A stretch of DNA of 25,045 nt from JACQNR01 sp964533045 (GTDB lineage: Bacteria > Acidobacteriota > Terriglobia > UBA7540). The stretch spans positions 1 to 25,045 of the forward strand of contig CAZHKT010000048.1 in assembly GCA_964533045.1 (NCBI GenBank), written 5' to 3'. Positions 6,330-15,423 of this stretch are shown here, in pieces. Made by a program: the position numbers and the translations under genes. Position 1 is the first letter of the stretch, and each line of letters opens with the position of its first letter. The notes beneath the pieces are model-generated. The model ran no database searches. It was not told the origin of the DNA and saw only the letters and a list, made by a program, of their open reading frames with translations.

Positions 6330-9300
6330 TCATTCTTTGGTAATCGTCTCGTCCAGATTCAGCAGCACCCGCGAAAGCGCCGTCCAGCCGGCCAGTTTGG
6401 CGGGCGTCACGCCCGGAGGCATGAGCGCCGCCAGTGCCGGGCTGGTTTCCGTCATCTTCCACGGATTGATGTCGCCGGCCTCATAACGCTTCGTCTGCTT
6501 TTCAAGAAACGCCAGCAGTTCGGCGACTTCGGCGGCGGTCGGCCGGCGACCGACGCACCGCCGGAATGCGTAAACCAGCTTCTGCCGGTCCGTCGTGCCG
6601 CCGCTCACCAGCGTTTGCGAGGCCAACGCTCGGGCGGATTCCATAAATAACGGCTCGTTCAGCGTGGTGAGCGCCTGGAGCGGCGTATTGGACCGCACGC
6701 GTCGCACGCACGACATATCGCCGTTGGGGGCGTCAAACGTCTGCAGCATAGGGTAAGGCACCGACCGGTAACGGAACGTGTAGAGTCCGCGGCGGTAACG
6801 GTCCCCGCCCTGTGATTCCGGCCAATGCTTGGGACCGTAGCTGGCAGGCGGCAGGAAGATAAAGTCGGGCGCCGGGGGAAACACACTCGGTCCTCCGACC
6901 TTTTGATTCAGCAGACCGCTCGCCGCGAGCGCAATGTCGCGAACGATTTCCGCCTCTACGCGGAAGCGCGGACCGCGCGCCAGCAGCCGGTTATAGGGAT
7001 CCTTTTCCTGCAGTTCCGGCGTGATTTCTGAGGCCTGCTGGTAGGTCGCCGAGTTGACGATGGTGCGGTGCAGATGCTTCAGGCTCCAGTGGTGGTCCAT
7101 GAAGTCCACGGCCAGCCAGTCGAGCAGTTCGGGATGCGATGGCGTTTCCGCCTGCATTCCGAAATTCTCCGCCGAGGCGACGATGCCCGTCCCGAAATAG
7201 GCCTGCCAGACGCGATTGACGATCGAGCGCGCCGTGGTGGGAGATCTGCGGTCCACCAGCCAGCGGGCGAAGGAGAGGCGCGTGGGCTGGTCACCCGTCC
7301 AGGAATCGTCCTTGACCATGGGATGGAGGAAGGCGGGCGTTCCCCCGCTGACCTCTTTGCCCGGCTTCAGGAAATCGCCGCGTGTCAGGACATGCGTGGG
7401 GCGGCGGGCCTGGCGTTCGTCGAGAACCAACTGGATCGAGCCCTCCGGATGCTGCTTCCAGAGCGCGGCGATGCGATCGTTGGCTTCATTCCATTGCGGC
7501 ACCGTCGTCCGCCAGTAGCTGAAAAGCAGGGCCGTCTGTTGCGGCGCGCGCGCGGCCGCGGGAATCGTGAGAATCTCCCGCACTTTCATGGGCACGGGAT
7601 CGGCGACGGCATCGGGGGCGTTGGTCACGGAAAGCCGGAGCCGGCCCAGATTGACGCTTTGGTTGTCGTCACTGTTCCAGCCGCCGTGATTCTGGGTGAG
7701 CCACACCACAATCACCGAGCCTTGAGGATTCTGGATCGGCTTCTCCAGCCGGAAGACTGCCTTGAACGGCTGATTGCGAAGCCCGGGACCGATATCGGTG
7801 CTCCATGCGGTTTCGTCCTTGCCGTCAATGGCGAACTCGACGGGGCCGGTCACGCGCTTGCGGCCTGTCTTGTCGTCGTAGGCGGGGTCGAGCGGGGTCA
7901 CGGGCGGATTGGCGTCGGCTGTAGCCTGCGCGATCTTGACCTTTTCCAGTTTGTCCGGAGCGTCGGCGGGCGCCGCCTCAACTTCGAACTCCGTCAGTGT
8001 CCCAACACCTTTGAGCGACCTGCCGGGACCACCGCGCGGCAGATTCGGGTCGGTGAGCAGTTCCAGGCGAAACGCCGCGACCGGTTGGTCCGTCCGGATG
8101 GTGAACTTCACCCGGTGTTTGGTGGGTGCATAACCCTGGCACAGGTACGAGCCGTCGGGCATGGGAAGATACTTCTGACCGCCCGTGGAAATGTTCTCAA
8201 TCTCCGGTTTGACGACGGTCCATTCCGGCAAGCCCTGCTTCGCCTGCTCTTCCCACCGAGCCATCTGTTCCGGCCAGTGAGGATTGCTGTGTTGCAGCAT
8301 GGTCTCGGTCTCGCGGATGCCGCGGAAAATTTCTTCGCGCTTCATCTGTTCCTGCGGCGTGTAAACCGTCATGTTCGCCTCGTGGCTGTTGTTGATGAAG
8401 GCGAACATCCGGTAGTACTCCTCCTGCGTCAGCGGGTCGTACTTGTGGTTGTGGCACTGCGCACACTGAATCGTGATCCCCAGAATCCCCTTGCCGATGG
8501 CATCCATGCGGTCGAACATGGCTTCCATGCGGAACTGCTCGGGATCAATGCCGCCTTCCTCATTGATCATGGAATTGCGCAGGTAGCCGGTCGCGACTTT
8601 CTGTTCCTGAGTGGCCCTGGGCAGCAGATCGCCGGCTATCTGGTCCACGATGAATTCGTCGTAGGGGAGATCGCGATTGAGCGAGTTAATCACCCAGTCC
8701 CGATAGAACCACACGAAGCGCTGCTTGTCTTTTTCGAAGCCGTCGGAGTCGGCGTAGCGCGCGGCGTCGAGCCACATGCGGCCCCACTTCTCGCCGTAGT
8801 GCGGCGAGGCAAGCAGCCGCTCCACCTGTTTCTGATAGGCACGGGGCGACTTGTCGGCCACGAAGGCGTCAATCTCCGTCGGCGTGGGGGGCAAGCCGAT
8901 CAGGTCGAGACTCAGCCGGCGCAGCAGCGTGGCGCGATCGGCGGAACGCGAGGGCCTAAGACCTTCCCGTTCCAATCGGGCCAGGACAAAGCGGTCCAGG
9001 GGGTTGCGCGGCCAGGCCTTGTCTTTGACGGCGGGCAGGGAAGCCTTCACCGGAGCCACAAAGGCCCAGTGCTTCTTGACCTCGGCGGGCTGGGCGGCGC
9101 CGTCTGCGGCCCAGTGAGCGCCCTCGTCAATCCATGCCCGTATCAGCTCGACTTCGTGGTCAGGCAGCGGATCGCCGCCGAAGGGCATGCGGAAGGCGTC
9201 GTCTTTCGAGGTGACGCGGAGGTAGAGCGGACTCTCGGCCGCTTTGCCCGGAACGATAGCTTTCCCAGTGGAGCCGCCGGCAATTGCGGCATCGCGAGTG

Positions 9301-9524
9301 TCCATTCGATAGCCGCTCATGTGCGTTGCGGCATTGTGACAGCCCGAACACCTCGATTCCAGAATCGGTTTTATGTCCTTTTTGAAATCAATTTTTGGGG
9401 TTGACGCGCTCTCGGAGTCCGCCCGAGGCGCACCCGCGGGCTTCGCCAGCATCGCGTAACTTGATAGGATGATTCCACTTAGGATGGAAGTAATGCCGAT
9501 AACTTTCAGTGCTCGTCTGCTCAC
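6330..9524 (-). CDS. cytochrome c-like (PSCyt1) DUF1549/DUF1553 protein
   Basis: A large exported protein of about 1064 residues. After an N-terminal hydrophobic signal (residues 8-27) comes a planctomycete-type cytochrome c domain with haem motif CSGCH at 59-63 and a probable Met ligand at M113 (RMPFGG). DUF1549 follows at about 175-390, with RLSLDLIGLPPTPTEIDAF in its core and a second haem-like CAQCH at 354-358. The central part resembles a beta-sandwich carbohydrate-binding or discoidin-like insert. DUF1553 occupies the C-terminal third (ARSIVNRVWQAYFGTGI, SNTPLQALTTLNEPLF). The frame is open to a GTG at 9584; I prefer the GTG at 9524, with AGAGG eleven bases upstream and a start that places the signal at the N-terminus. 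Its function is unknown; extracytoplasmic redox chemistry on a polymer is a common suggestion. Confidence 0.9.
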   Translation of the reverse strand: MSRRALKVIGITSILSGIILSSYAMLAKPAGAPRADSESASTPKIDFKKDIKPILESRCSGCHNAATHMSGYRMDTRDAAIAGGSTGKAIVPGKAAESPLYLRVTSKDDAFRMPFGGDPLPDHEVELIRAWIDEGAHWAADGAAQPAEVKKHWAFVAPVKASLPAVKDKAWPRNPLDRFVLARLEREGLRPSRSADRATLLRRLSLDLIGLPPTPTEIDAFVADKSPRAYQKQVERLLASPHYGEKWGRMWLDAARYADSDGFEKDKQRFVWFYRDWVINSLNRDLPYDEFIVDQIAGDLLPRATQEQKVATGYLRNSMINEEGGIDPEQFRMEAMFDRMDAIGKGILGITIQCAQCHNHKYDPLTQEEYYRMFAFINNSHEANMTVYTPQEQMKREEIFRGIRETETMLQHSNPHWPEQMARWEEQAKQGLPEWTVVKPEIENISTGGQKYLPMPDGSYLCQGYAPTKHRVKFTIRTDQPVAAFRLELLTDPNLPRGGPGRSLKGVGTLTEFEVEAAPADAPDKLEKVKIAQATADANPPVTPLDPAYDDKTGRKRVTGPVEFAIDGKDETAWSTDIGPGLRNQPFKAVFRLEKPIQNPQGSVIVVWLTQNHGGWNSDDNQSVNLGRLRLSVTNAPDAVADPVPMKVREILTIPAAARAPQQTALLFSYWRTTVPQWNEANDRIAALWKQHPEGSIQLVLDERQARRPTHVLTRGDFLKPGKEVSGGTPAFLHPMVKDDSWTGDQPTRLSFARWLVDRRSPTTARSIVNRVWQAYFGTGIVASAENFGMQAETPSHPELLDWLAVDFMDHHWSLKHLHRTIVNSATYQQASEITPELQEKDPYNRLLARGPRFRVEAEIVRDIALAASGLLNQKVGGPSVFPPAPDFIFLPPASYGPKHWPESQGGDRYRRGLYTFRYRSVPYPMLQTFDAPNGDMSCVRRVRSNTPLQALTTLNEPLFMESARALASQTLVSGGTTDRQKLVYAFRRCVGRRPTAAEVAELLAFLEKQTKRYEAGDINPWKMTETSPALAALMPPGVTPAKLAGWTALSRVLLNLDETITKE

Positions 9525-9703
9525 TTTGTGCCCCGCCTCTGACTCTAGGCCATGCCCTTGGAAAGTAGGATAAAGATAACACACCGCGAAGCTGAGCGCC
9601 AGACTCTAATTGGCAAACCGCACCGACTGGTTTGACGGAGGTCAGTTGCGGTCCGAGCGGACGAAACGACCACCCTTGGGAGCTTGCCCCAGTAAGGGCA
9701 ATT

Positions 9704-10879
9704 CTATTTCTCAGGCAGCAGCCGTTTGCAGGACTCGCCCATGCCGAGCTGGCAGGCACGCTGGTAGGCGGCGCGGGCTTCCGGGATTCTGCCCTGCTGC
9801 TGGAGCGCAGCGCCGAGGTTCTGGTGAAGCTGTCCGTTTTCGGGCTGGAGAATGATTGCCGCCGTGTACTGTTCAACGGCCTCGGTCAGATGGCCGCCGC
9901 GGTGCAGCAGTACCCCGAGATAGTTGTGCGCCTCGACGTGGTTCGGGTCGAGTTGGATGGCCTTGCGCAGGCTTTCGGTGGCGCCTTTTGCGTCGCCCTT
10001 CGATGCCTGCGCCACGCCCAGGCTGAAGCGCGCCCCGGCGTCTTGAGGCCGGGCCTGCACGGTTGCCGAGAGGTAGCGGATGGCCTCGTCCAGCTCTCCC
10101 TTACTGCGCAGTGCGTTGCCCAGATTGTACGTCGCGTCGGAGTAGTTGGGATTCGCCGCCAGCGCCCGCCGGTAGCTGGCGATGGCACCGTCGAGGTCTC
10201 CCAATCGTTCCAGCGATGCTCCCAGGCCGTTGTGCGCTGCGGGATCGTTGGCGTCAATCTCGAGCGAGCGGCGAAACTCGTCGGCGGCCGCCTCGTGGTT
10301 GCCCTGGAGCGAAAGCACGACCCCCAGATTCGTGTGTGCCGACGCGTATTGGGGGCGGGCATTAATGGCGGCGCGGAATTGCTCGGCGGCCTCCTCCAGC
10401 GAGCCCTGATCGTAGAGCGCCATGCCCAAGTTATTGGCGGTCGCGGCATCGCGCGGGCGCAGGCGCAGGGCCTCGCGAAAATAGTAGATGGCCCGGTCCA
10501 GGTTCTGGCGCTGGTAATACAGCAGGCCCAGCCGGGCCCGCGGCCCGGCCAGGTGCGGTTTGCTCTTGATAACATTTTCGAGTTCGGCGACCGCGGCCTC
10601 GCCGCGCGCCGTCTGCTCGAACAGATCGGCAAGGGCGTAACGAACTTCGAGATTGTCCGCTTCGATTGCCAGCGCCGAACGCAAAACCGCCTCGGCCTCG
10701 TCGAATTTTTGTTGCGTCATCAAATCGCGGCTACGCAGCACAAGGTCGTTGATGGGCGACGCGGACACGGTCGTTTCGGGTGCGGAAGACTGCGGCGCCT
10801 CCGGCGCCGTTTCCTGCGCGAAGGCGGCAACCGGCAGGGCCACCGCCATCAGGAAGGCAAACACATCACGGTCACCCAT
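9704..10879 (-). CDS. secreted tetratricopeptide-repeat protein
   Basis: A 391-residue protein with an N-terminal signal peptide ending near AFAQ (residues 19-22), then a short Pro/Ser/Thr-rich linker and about ten consecutive 34-residue TPR units filling residues 50-385. Examples are QNLDRAIYYFREALRLRPRD, GSLEEAAEQFRAAINARPQY and GDLDGAIASYRRALAANPNY. TPRs form a helical solenoid that binds other proteins, so this is probably a periplasmic or outer-membrane-associated scaffold; no enzyme domain is present. It lies 179 bases upstream of the DUF1549/DUF1553 gene on the same strand and divergent from the VWFA gene. Operon membership is possible but unproven. Only a weak AGG-containing site precedes the ATG. 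Confidence 0.88.
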   Translation of the reverse strand: MGDRDVFAFLMAVALPVAAFAQETAPEAPQSSAPETTVSASPINDLVLRSRDLMTQQKFDEAEAVLRSALAIEADNLEVRYALADLFEQTARGEAAVAELENVIKSKPHLAGPRARLGLLYYQRQNLDRAIYYFREALRLRPRDAATANNLGMALYDQGSLEEAAEQFRAAINARPQYASAHTNLGVVLSLQGNHEAAADEFRRSLEIDANDPAAHNGLGASLERLGDLDGAIASYRRALAANPNYSDATYNLGNALRSKGELDEAIRYLSATVQARPQDAGARFSLGVAQASKGDAKGATESLRKAIQLDPNHVEAHNYLGVLLHRGGHLTEAVEQYTAAIILQPENGQLHQNLGAALQQQGRIPEARAAYQRACQLGMGESCKRLLPEK

Positions 10880-10968
10880 AAACCTGCCCCTAGCGAGGCC
10901 ATTCTACGCCAGCCCGCGCCCCCACGCGCGGTGAAAGTTGAGAAGCTCCAAGAGCGGCGTGAATCCTC

Positions 10969-10997
10969 TTGACTTTGCCCTAGGACGGCGGTCGAAT
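10969..10997 (+). promoter_or_regulatory. candidate promoter for the VWFA-related gene
   Basis: TTGACT at 10969-10974 is followed after 17 bases by TCGAAT at 10992-10997, matching five of six and four of six consensus bases. Transcription would begin near 11004, giving a leader of about 26 bases with a G-rich ribosome site before the TTG start. Confidence 0.35.
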
Positions 10998-11029
10998 ATG
11001 GGTAGCCACCGAGGCAGGGGGACGTCCGA

Positions 11030-12484
11030 TTGAAGGCAGCACGCCACGAGCGGCGCGGTCGTAATGGGCGCATCGTTGGAGCGCTGTGTGGCGCCGCGCT
11101 GGCGATCGTCCCGCTCGCCGCCCTCGGCCAGCAAGAAACCACCATCAAGATTGAAGTCCGGCAGGTGCTGGTGCCGGTGGTCGTCACGGATCGCGCCGGC
11201 CGTCATGTCACCGGTCTGAAGGCGGAGGATTTCAAGGTCTTCGAAGACGGCGTCGAGCAGCCGATCGTGTCTTTCGGAACCGAACTCGCGCCCGGCGCGC
11301 CGTCAGCCCCTGCCGCGCCCACCCCGCTTGCTCCCCAGGCCTCGACTCCTGCCGCCCTGCCTGCAGTCGCGTCGCCTGCGCCGATTCGCCGTACCTACCT
11401 GGTGCTGATTGATACACTGCTCATGAGCTTCAGCAGCGCGGAGCGCCTGCGCAAGGCGTTGCCCAAGCTCTTCGGGCAGGAAAAGGACGGCGAAGCGCAG
11501 TATGCTCTGGCGGCACTGGGTAGCAACCTGCGCATCCTGCGGAGCGTGACGCGGAAGCCGGAGGAAGTCCTGGCTGCGGCCGAATCCCATTCCCTGATGC
11601 GGGCCATTCGCGAAAGCAGCGCTGGGAACCTGGCGGGCCAGGACGAGCAGCTTCGGACGATGCTCGAGACCTACTGCCGCCAGTGCGAATGCATAACCAC
11701 CGGCGCTCCCCTGGGGGGGCCGTTCATCCTGCAAAGCTCCTTCTTCTGTGAGGGTTTAATGCAGAAGATGGAGAATTTCGTGGCGAATACGGCGCGCGAA
11801 CGCTCGGCGCTGTTTCGGAGTTTCCTTTCCCGCCTGGCCGAGATCATTCAACTGGCCGGCCGCCAGCCGGGGAAACGCATCATGATTCTCGCTTCCGACG
11901 GCTTGGACCTGAAGCCGGGTGAGGACCTGTACCACCTCGTCGCCAATTACACGAATCGTCCCAGTTTCCCGCTGCGCAACCCCGTGGAACGACTCGAGCA
12001 CGAACTGGACGAGGTGGCCCGCGTGGCTACCGCCAGTGACGTCGTCATCTATACCGTCGACGCGCGCGGCGTGCCGCCACCCACCGCGGGGGCTTTCAGT
12101 TCGGAGATTCAGGGCGGCCGCTTCGTTCGCCGCGATATGGGCCGCGCCATGTCCGAGATGGTGACGCAAGTCTCCCTGACCGAAAATGCGAAGCAGGATA
12201 CCCTGGCCCGGCTCGCCGGAGTGACCGGCGGCCTCTTCTTCCGCGGCAACAGCGACCTGTCCAAGGGCATGCGCCAGGCTTTCGAGGATGAGCGCGCCTA
12301 CTATGTCCTTGCCTATAGCGCTCCTCCCCCCTCCGATGACGGCCGCTTCCGCAAGATCCGCGTTGAACTCAGGGATAAGAAGCTCAAGATTCGCGCCAAA
12401 CAGGGTTACTGGGCGCCGCGGCCCGAGGCCAAAGACACCGCGTCAGTTACCCCGTCCCCACCCTCTGCCCACGTAATCCCGTAA
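11030..12484 (+). CDS. secreted VWFA-related protein (acidobacterial type)
   Basis: A 484-residue protein starting at a TTG, preceded by a GGGGG site eight bases upstream; this start gives a clean signal peptide (Arg-rich n-region, hydrophobic core, cleavage near ALGQ at 31-34). An N-terminal beta domain (VVVTDRAGRHVTGLKAEDFKV in two parts, residues 51-70, then FEDGVEQPI) is the hallmark of the VWFA-related acidobacterial family. A Pro/Ala linker spans about 88-118. The von Willebrand A-like domain runs from TYLVLIDTLL (122-131) to VVIYTVDARG (338-347). The canonical DxSxS metal site is not visible; after D128 the residues are TLLMS. Unusually, a cluster C216-x2-C219-x-C221 plus C240 sits inside the A domain. 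The C-terminal YYVLAYS and KIRVELRDKKLKIRAKQGYW end is typical. The target is unknown; protein binding outside the cytoplasm is the likely role. Confidence 0.9.
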   Translation: MKAARHERRGRNGRIVGALCGAALAIVPLAALGQQETTIKIEVRQVLVPVVVTDRAGRHVTGLKAEDFKVFEDGVEQPIVSFGTELAPGAPSAPAAPTPLAPQASTPAALPAVASPAPIRRTYLVLIDTLLMSFSSAERLRKALPKLFGQEKDGEAQYALAALGSNLRILRSVTRKPEEVLAAAESHSLMRAIRESSAGNLAGQDEQLRTMLETYCRQCECITTGAPLGGPFILQSSFFCEGLMQKMENFVANTARERSALFRSFLSRLAEIIQLAGRQPGKRIMILASDGLDLKPGEDLYHLVANYTNRPSFPLRNPVERLEHELDEVARVATASDVVIYTVDARGVPPPTAGAFSSEIQGGRFVRRDMGRAMSEMVTQVSLTENAKQDTLARLAGVTGGLFFRGNSDLSKGMRQAFEDERAYYVLAYSAPPPSDDGRFRKIRVELRDKKLKIRAKQGYWAPRPEAKDTASVTPSPPSAHVIP

Positions 12485-12504
12485 GGCGGGCTTGTAGCTT
12501 GTAG

Positions 12505-12638
12505 CGCAGGGCCCGTATTCTGGCCCTGCGGCGTGGGGCAGGGTCGGGTCTCAGACCCGCCCCTGCCGCCGGCGGAGGTTCCGATGAAGACGCGGCCTTG
12601 CGGCATGGGATAGGGATGGGTCTTAGACCCGCCCTTAC
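12505..12638. repeat. three intergenic hairpins, including a diverged tandem pair
   Basis: Between two convergent genes. First, a perfect 9-bp hairpin pairs CGCAGGGCC (12505-12513) with GGCCCTGCG (12522-12530). Then a 43-base unit occurs twice, at 12524-12566 and 12596-12638, each carrying a GGGTCT…AGACCC palindrome. In the first copy the arms GGCAGGGTCGGGTCT (12537-12551) and AGACCCGCCCCTGCC (12553-12567) pair with one mismatch. The copies differ at 9 of 43 positions. The hairpins may also stop transcription from both flanking genes, though no T-run follows. Confidence 0.65.
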
Positions 12639-12674
12639 TAACGAAGAACCGCAAGGATAACCACGAGCCTTGCG

Positions 12675-13904
12675 CTACAGGATCTTGCACTGCTTTTTCA
12701 GCGTCTGGCCCAACTCATAGGCGAAGGCGCGGATGGCCTCGCGGTCGCGTTGATCCTCCGGCAGCGAACGCCAGTACAGGAGGCGCGCCGTAGGCGGCTC
12801 GATCATCGGCACCATCTCGGATGATTCCAGCAAGTTGGCGCAATACTCCGCCGCCTCCAGAATCGGGTCGGTCGGCGAACTTTTGTAACCGAAGACGCTG
12901 GGCTGCTCCCTGAGCGATTCCTCCAATTGCTTCAGCGCGCGCGTCGCGGCGCCTTCACGGTTGGGAATCGGCCGGACGAGGGTCCTAACGTCGCGGTTGC
13001 GGTAGAAGCCCAGCAACGCGGCAATGCTGGCGGGATCGCGGATCGTGCCGTCGGGATAGAACAGGCCGTGCACTTCCTTCCAGTATCCCTCGATCATCAG
13101 TTCGAAAACGTACCAGCCCACTTTGCGGCGCGCGGCGATTTCGATGGACATATCGTAAGGATTGGCGCGTGCGATGCACGCCATCTCGGTGTTGAGCATC
13201 GGCTTCCCGCCGACCTTCTTCGAAATCTCTTCCGCCAGGCGATAACTTTCTTCGGTGCGGGCGCGGGTGCCCAGATAATCGTGGAAGGAGAGCACGTCCA
13301 CCAGATCGGCGCTGCCCGGAAGTTCCTTAGGGAAGGCGTAGCCCACGGTCACGGCATTCACCGGATCGAGCTGCTTCACATACTTGGTGAAATGCCTCAC
13401 GAAAGCGGTGATCTCGGCCTCGCGCTTGGGCTTCTCCTCCGCCGGAGCGTCGGTGTAGTAATCGTTCCAGAGCGGCTCGTTCATGATGTCCCACATGAGC
13501 AAGCCCGGCTCGTTCTTGAGCGCCTCGACCACGGCCCTGGTGTAGGCTTCGCCCACGGGCCGATAGCTTTCCTTCAGATGATCCGGATTGAGGCCGTTGC
13601 CGTTGAAGATCACCGGCATGGTTGAGATCCCCAGCCGATGCGCGATGCGCACGTAGGTCTGAATCTTCTGGATGAATCCGGCGGGATCTTTCTGATACTC
13701 GCGATAACTCAGCCAGACGCGCGTGCTGTTGAGATTTACCCGGCGCGCATAACCCAGGTCGCGCTCGATCGTGGCCGGGTCCTTCCGCCATCCGCCGGGA
13801 TAACACACGCCTCGGATGAAGCTGTAGTCCGCCAGCGGCTTCTCCGCCAGGGCCGCGCCGGCCATCATTAAAGAAATGATGAGGAAGAAAAGTTTCGTTC
13901 GCAT
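12675..13904 (-). CDS. secreted clan GH-A glycoside hydrolase (cellulase/mannanase-like)
   Basis: A 409-residue protein with a signal peptide ending near ALA (18-20), then a TIM barrel of the GH5-like type. The acid/base glutamate is E143 in LLMWDIMNEPLWND (135-148), SFHDYLG follows at 206-212, and the nucleophile is probably E240 in MLNTEMACIA (236-245), the usual NEP…E arrangement of clan GH-A. The C-terminal 70 residues form a helical extension. It should hydrolyse a beta-linked polysaccharide or oligosaccharide outside the cytoplasm; the substrate and exact GH family are not readable by eye. AGGAGG lies six bases before the ATG. It is convergent with the VWFA gene and divergent from the small secreted protein. 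Confidence 0.85.
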   Translation of the reverse strand: MRTKLFFLIISLMMAGAALAEKPLADYSFIRGVCYPGGWRKDPATIERDLGYARRVNLNSTRVWLSYREYQKDPAGFIQKIQTYVRIAHRLGISTMPVIFNGNGLNPDHLKESYRPVGEAYTRAVVEALKNEPGLLMWDIMNEPLWNDYYTDAPAEEKPKREAEITAFVRHFTKYVKQLDPVNAVTVGYAFPKELPGSADLVDVLSFHDYLGTRARTEESYRLAEEISKKVGGKPMLNTEMACIARANPYDMSIEIAARRKVGWYVFELMIEGYWKEVHGLFYPDGTIRDPASIAALLGFYRNRDVRTLVRPIPNREGAATRALKQLEESLREQPSVFGYKSSPTDPILEAAEYCANLLESSEMVPMIEPPTARLLYWRSLPEDQRDREAIRAFAYELGQTLKKQCKIL

Positions 13905-14109
13905 GATGCGCCTCCTGAGATCAGTGCAGTTTACTTCCAGGCGAGGGACCAGGTTGAAGGCGAATTATGTATCAAGGGACGCCTGTTGCCTAGGCGGAGT
14001 ACTGGGTCACGGTCAATCCTGGGGGCGATTGACAGTGGTGGGCAGCGTTGAGAGCCGGCCATTTGTGTCGGGTCACTTCAAGTGATACATTCTGCCCAAG
14101 GAGGACGCC

Positions 14110-14601
14110 ATGGCTACAACGATTGCCTTGATACTCTTGCTTTTCAGTGCCCAAACTGCGTCCGCACCGGGTCCGGCGGTGACTGAGAAGAGCCCTTGGG
14201 TGGTTACGATCGTCTCCTCCGAAGCTATCAAGCCCGGCACGCCGAACGAGCCACAAGCTAATCCGGGTGAGTTCATCCTCAAGATTACCGTCAAGTTTCA
14301 ATACACGGGTCCGGAGGGGGACGTTCCTGCCCCGGTCCTCAAGGTGACAGACGGAGCCGATAAGGAGTACATCATGCTCGGCAACCTCAAGGTTGAGAGA
14401 ATACTCAACGCGAACTGCATGATGTGGCTGATGTCCGCGAGCCATGTTCGGCTTGGAGAGAAGCCCAGTACGTTGGCCTCCAAAACGGTCGTCGGTTGCC
14501 AAGATGCCGTTACCTTCTACTTCGCTATACGGGAGAATGCGAAGCGGCCACTGGCGCTGGTCTTCGCGGACGCGAAGCCCATTCCCTTGAGCCTGAAATA
14601 G
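14110..14601 (+). CDS. small secreted protein of unknown function
   Basis: I do not recognise this 163-residue protein. It starts with a clear signal peptide (hydrophobic residues 5-14, likely cleavage after A19 in TASA), and AAGGAGG lies six bases before the ATG, so it is well supported as a gene. The mature part looks like a compact beta-sandwich: alternating hydrophobic strands such as GEFILKITVKFQY and KEYIMLGNLKVERI, and AVTFYFAIRE near the end. Two cysteines (in NANCMMW and VVGCQDA) could form a disulfide. The stop codon is only two bases from the stop of the convergent HAD gene. No functional assignment is justified. Confidence 0.75.
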   Translation: MATTIALILLLFSAQTASAPGPAVTEKSPWVVTIVSSEAIKPGTPNEPQANPGEFILKITVKFQYTGPEGDVPAPVLKVTDGADKEYIMLGNLKVERILNANCMMWLMSASHVRLGEKPSTLASKTVVGCQDAVTFYFAIRENAKRPLALVFADAKPIPLSLK

Positions 14602-14603
14602 TC

Positions 14604-15416
14604 TCACGCCGAGGCGCCAGAAGACCGCAGCGTGACCCAATCGGTTTCGGAGCGGGCCCATTCCTGGATGGTGAAGCCGTGGGATTCAATGAACTCGCGG
14701 ATGCGTCGGCGCGGCCAGCCCGCGACTTCTTCGAGAATGGGAACGAGCATGGAAAGAGCGTTGGTGGAGAGCACGGTACGCTTGGCGATTTGCGCCACGC
14801 GCTTGCTCTCGGAAACGGCGATGGTGAAGCCATCGCGCGCGTTCACGTGCAGCATCACGTGAATGTCCGAACTGCCATCGCCTGCGTAGACGATACGGTC
14901 GGGACCGATCTCGAGTTGGCTTTGCAGGCGGTCCACCACCTCCACCTTGCCGTAGCCCGCCGTGGCGCGCACGATGGTTTCGATTTCGCCCATCGAGCTG
15001 AAACGGAACTCGGAGCCGAAGATGTGGTCGGCGGGAACGATGCCGTCCAGGGCCGAGCGGACCACCTCCACGGGCGCGGCGGAAAGCACGTAGAAATCAA
15101 ATTGAAAGCCCGGGATGCCATCCGCCAGGATCTGGTAGAGCGATCGGATGTTTTCCTTGAGAGGAATCCGCTTGCCGACCCCCACCAGGTGCTCGCGCCG
15201 GACGCGCGCACGGAACTCCGGATCGTGAAGCAGCAGGTAGGCCAGCTCGGCCCCCTGCTGGACCAGATTGAGCGCGGTCATGCCGTGGAGCTTGCGCTCG
15301 AACTCCTCCGCCGGAATGCCGACCAGTTCACTGAGCACGTAACCGGAGTCGTCGAAGCTCAGCGTCTGGTCGAAATCGCTGGCAAACAGATACCGCCTAA
15401 TTGTTTCATCAGCCAT
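14604..15416 (-). CDS. HAD-superfamily phosphatase (subfamily IB-like)
   Basis: A 270-residue cytoplasmic hydrolase. HAD motif I is DFDQTLS at 14-20 (nucleophile D14, general acid/base D16). Motif II is the serine in YVLSAAPVEV (S112), and motif III/IV is YAGDGSSD at 177-184 (metal ligands D180 and D184). The helical cap inserted between motifs I and II is of the phosphoserine-phosphatase or MtnX kind, so a small phosphomonoester is the likely substrate, but which one cannot be told. The ATG at 15416 has no ribosome site at normal distance, and a promoter would place the transcript start almost at the ATG, so it may be leaderless. It is tail-to-tail with the small secreted protein and divergent from the cyclase-like gene. 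Confidence 0.88.
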   Translation of the reverse strand: MADETIRRYLFASDFDQTLSFDDSGYVLSELVGIPAEEFERKLHGMTALNLVQQGAELAYLLLHDPEFRARVRREHLVGVGKRIPLKENIRSLYQILADGIPGFQFDFYVLSAAPVEVVRSALDGIVPADHIFGSEFRFSSMGEIETIVRATAGYGKVEVVDRLQSQLEIGPDRIVYAGDGSSDIHVMLHVNARDGFTIAVSESKRVAQIAKRTVLSTNALSMLVPILEEVAGWPRRRIREFIESHGFTIQEWARSETDWVTLRSSGASA

Positions 15417-15423
15417 ATACGGT

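Noticed and set aside
7068..9404. A 778-codon plus-strand open frame opposite the DUF1549/DUF1553 gene
   Set aside because: Its product is rich in His, Arg, Gly and Val without domain features, as expected of an antisense shadow of a real gene. The same applies to the frames at 4851-6245, 9632-10972 and 14424-15428.
14029..14034. TTGACA upstream of the small secreted protein
   Set aside because: No -10-like hexamer lies 16-19 bases downstream, so I do not call it a promoter.
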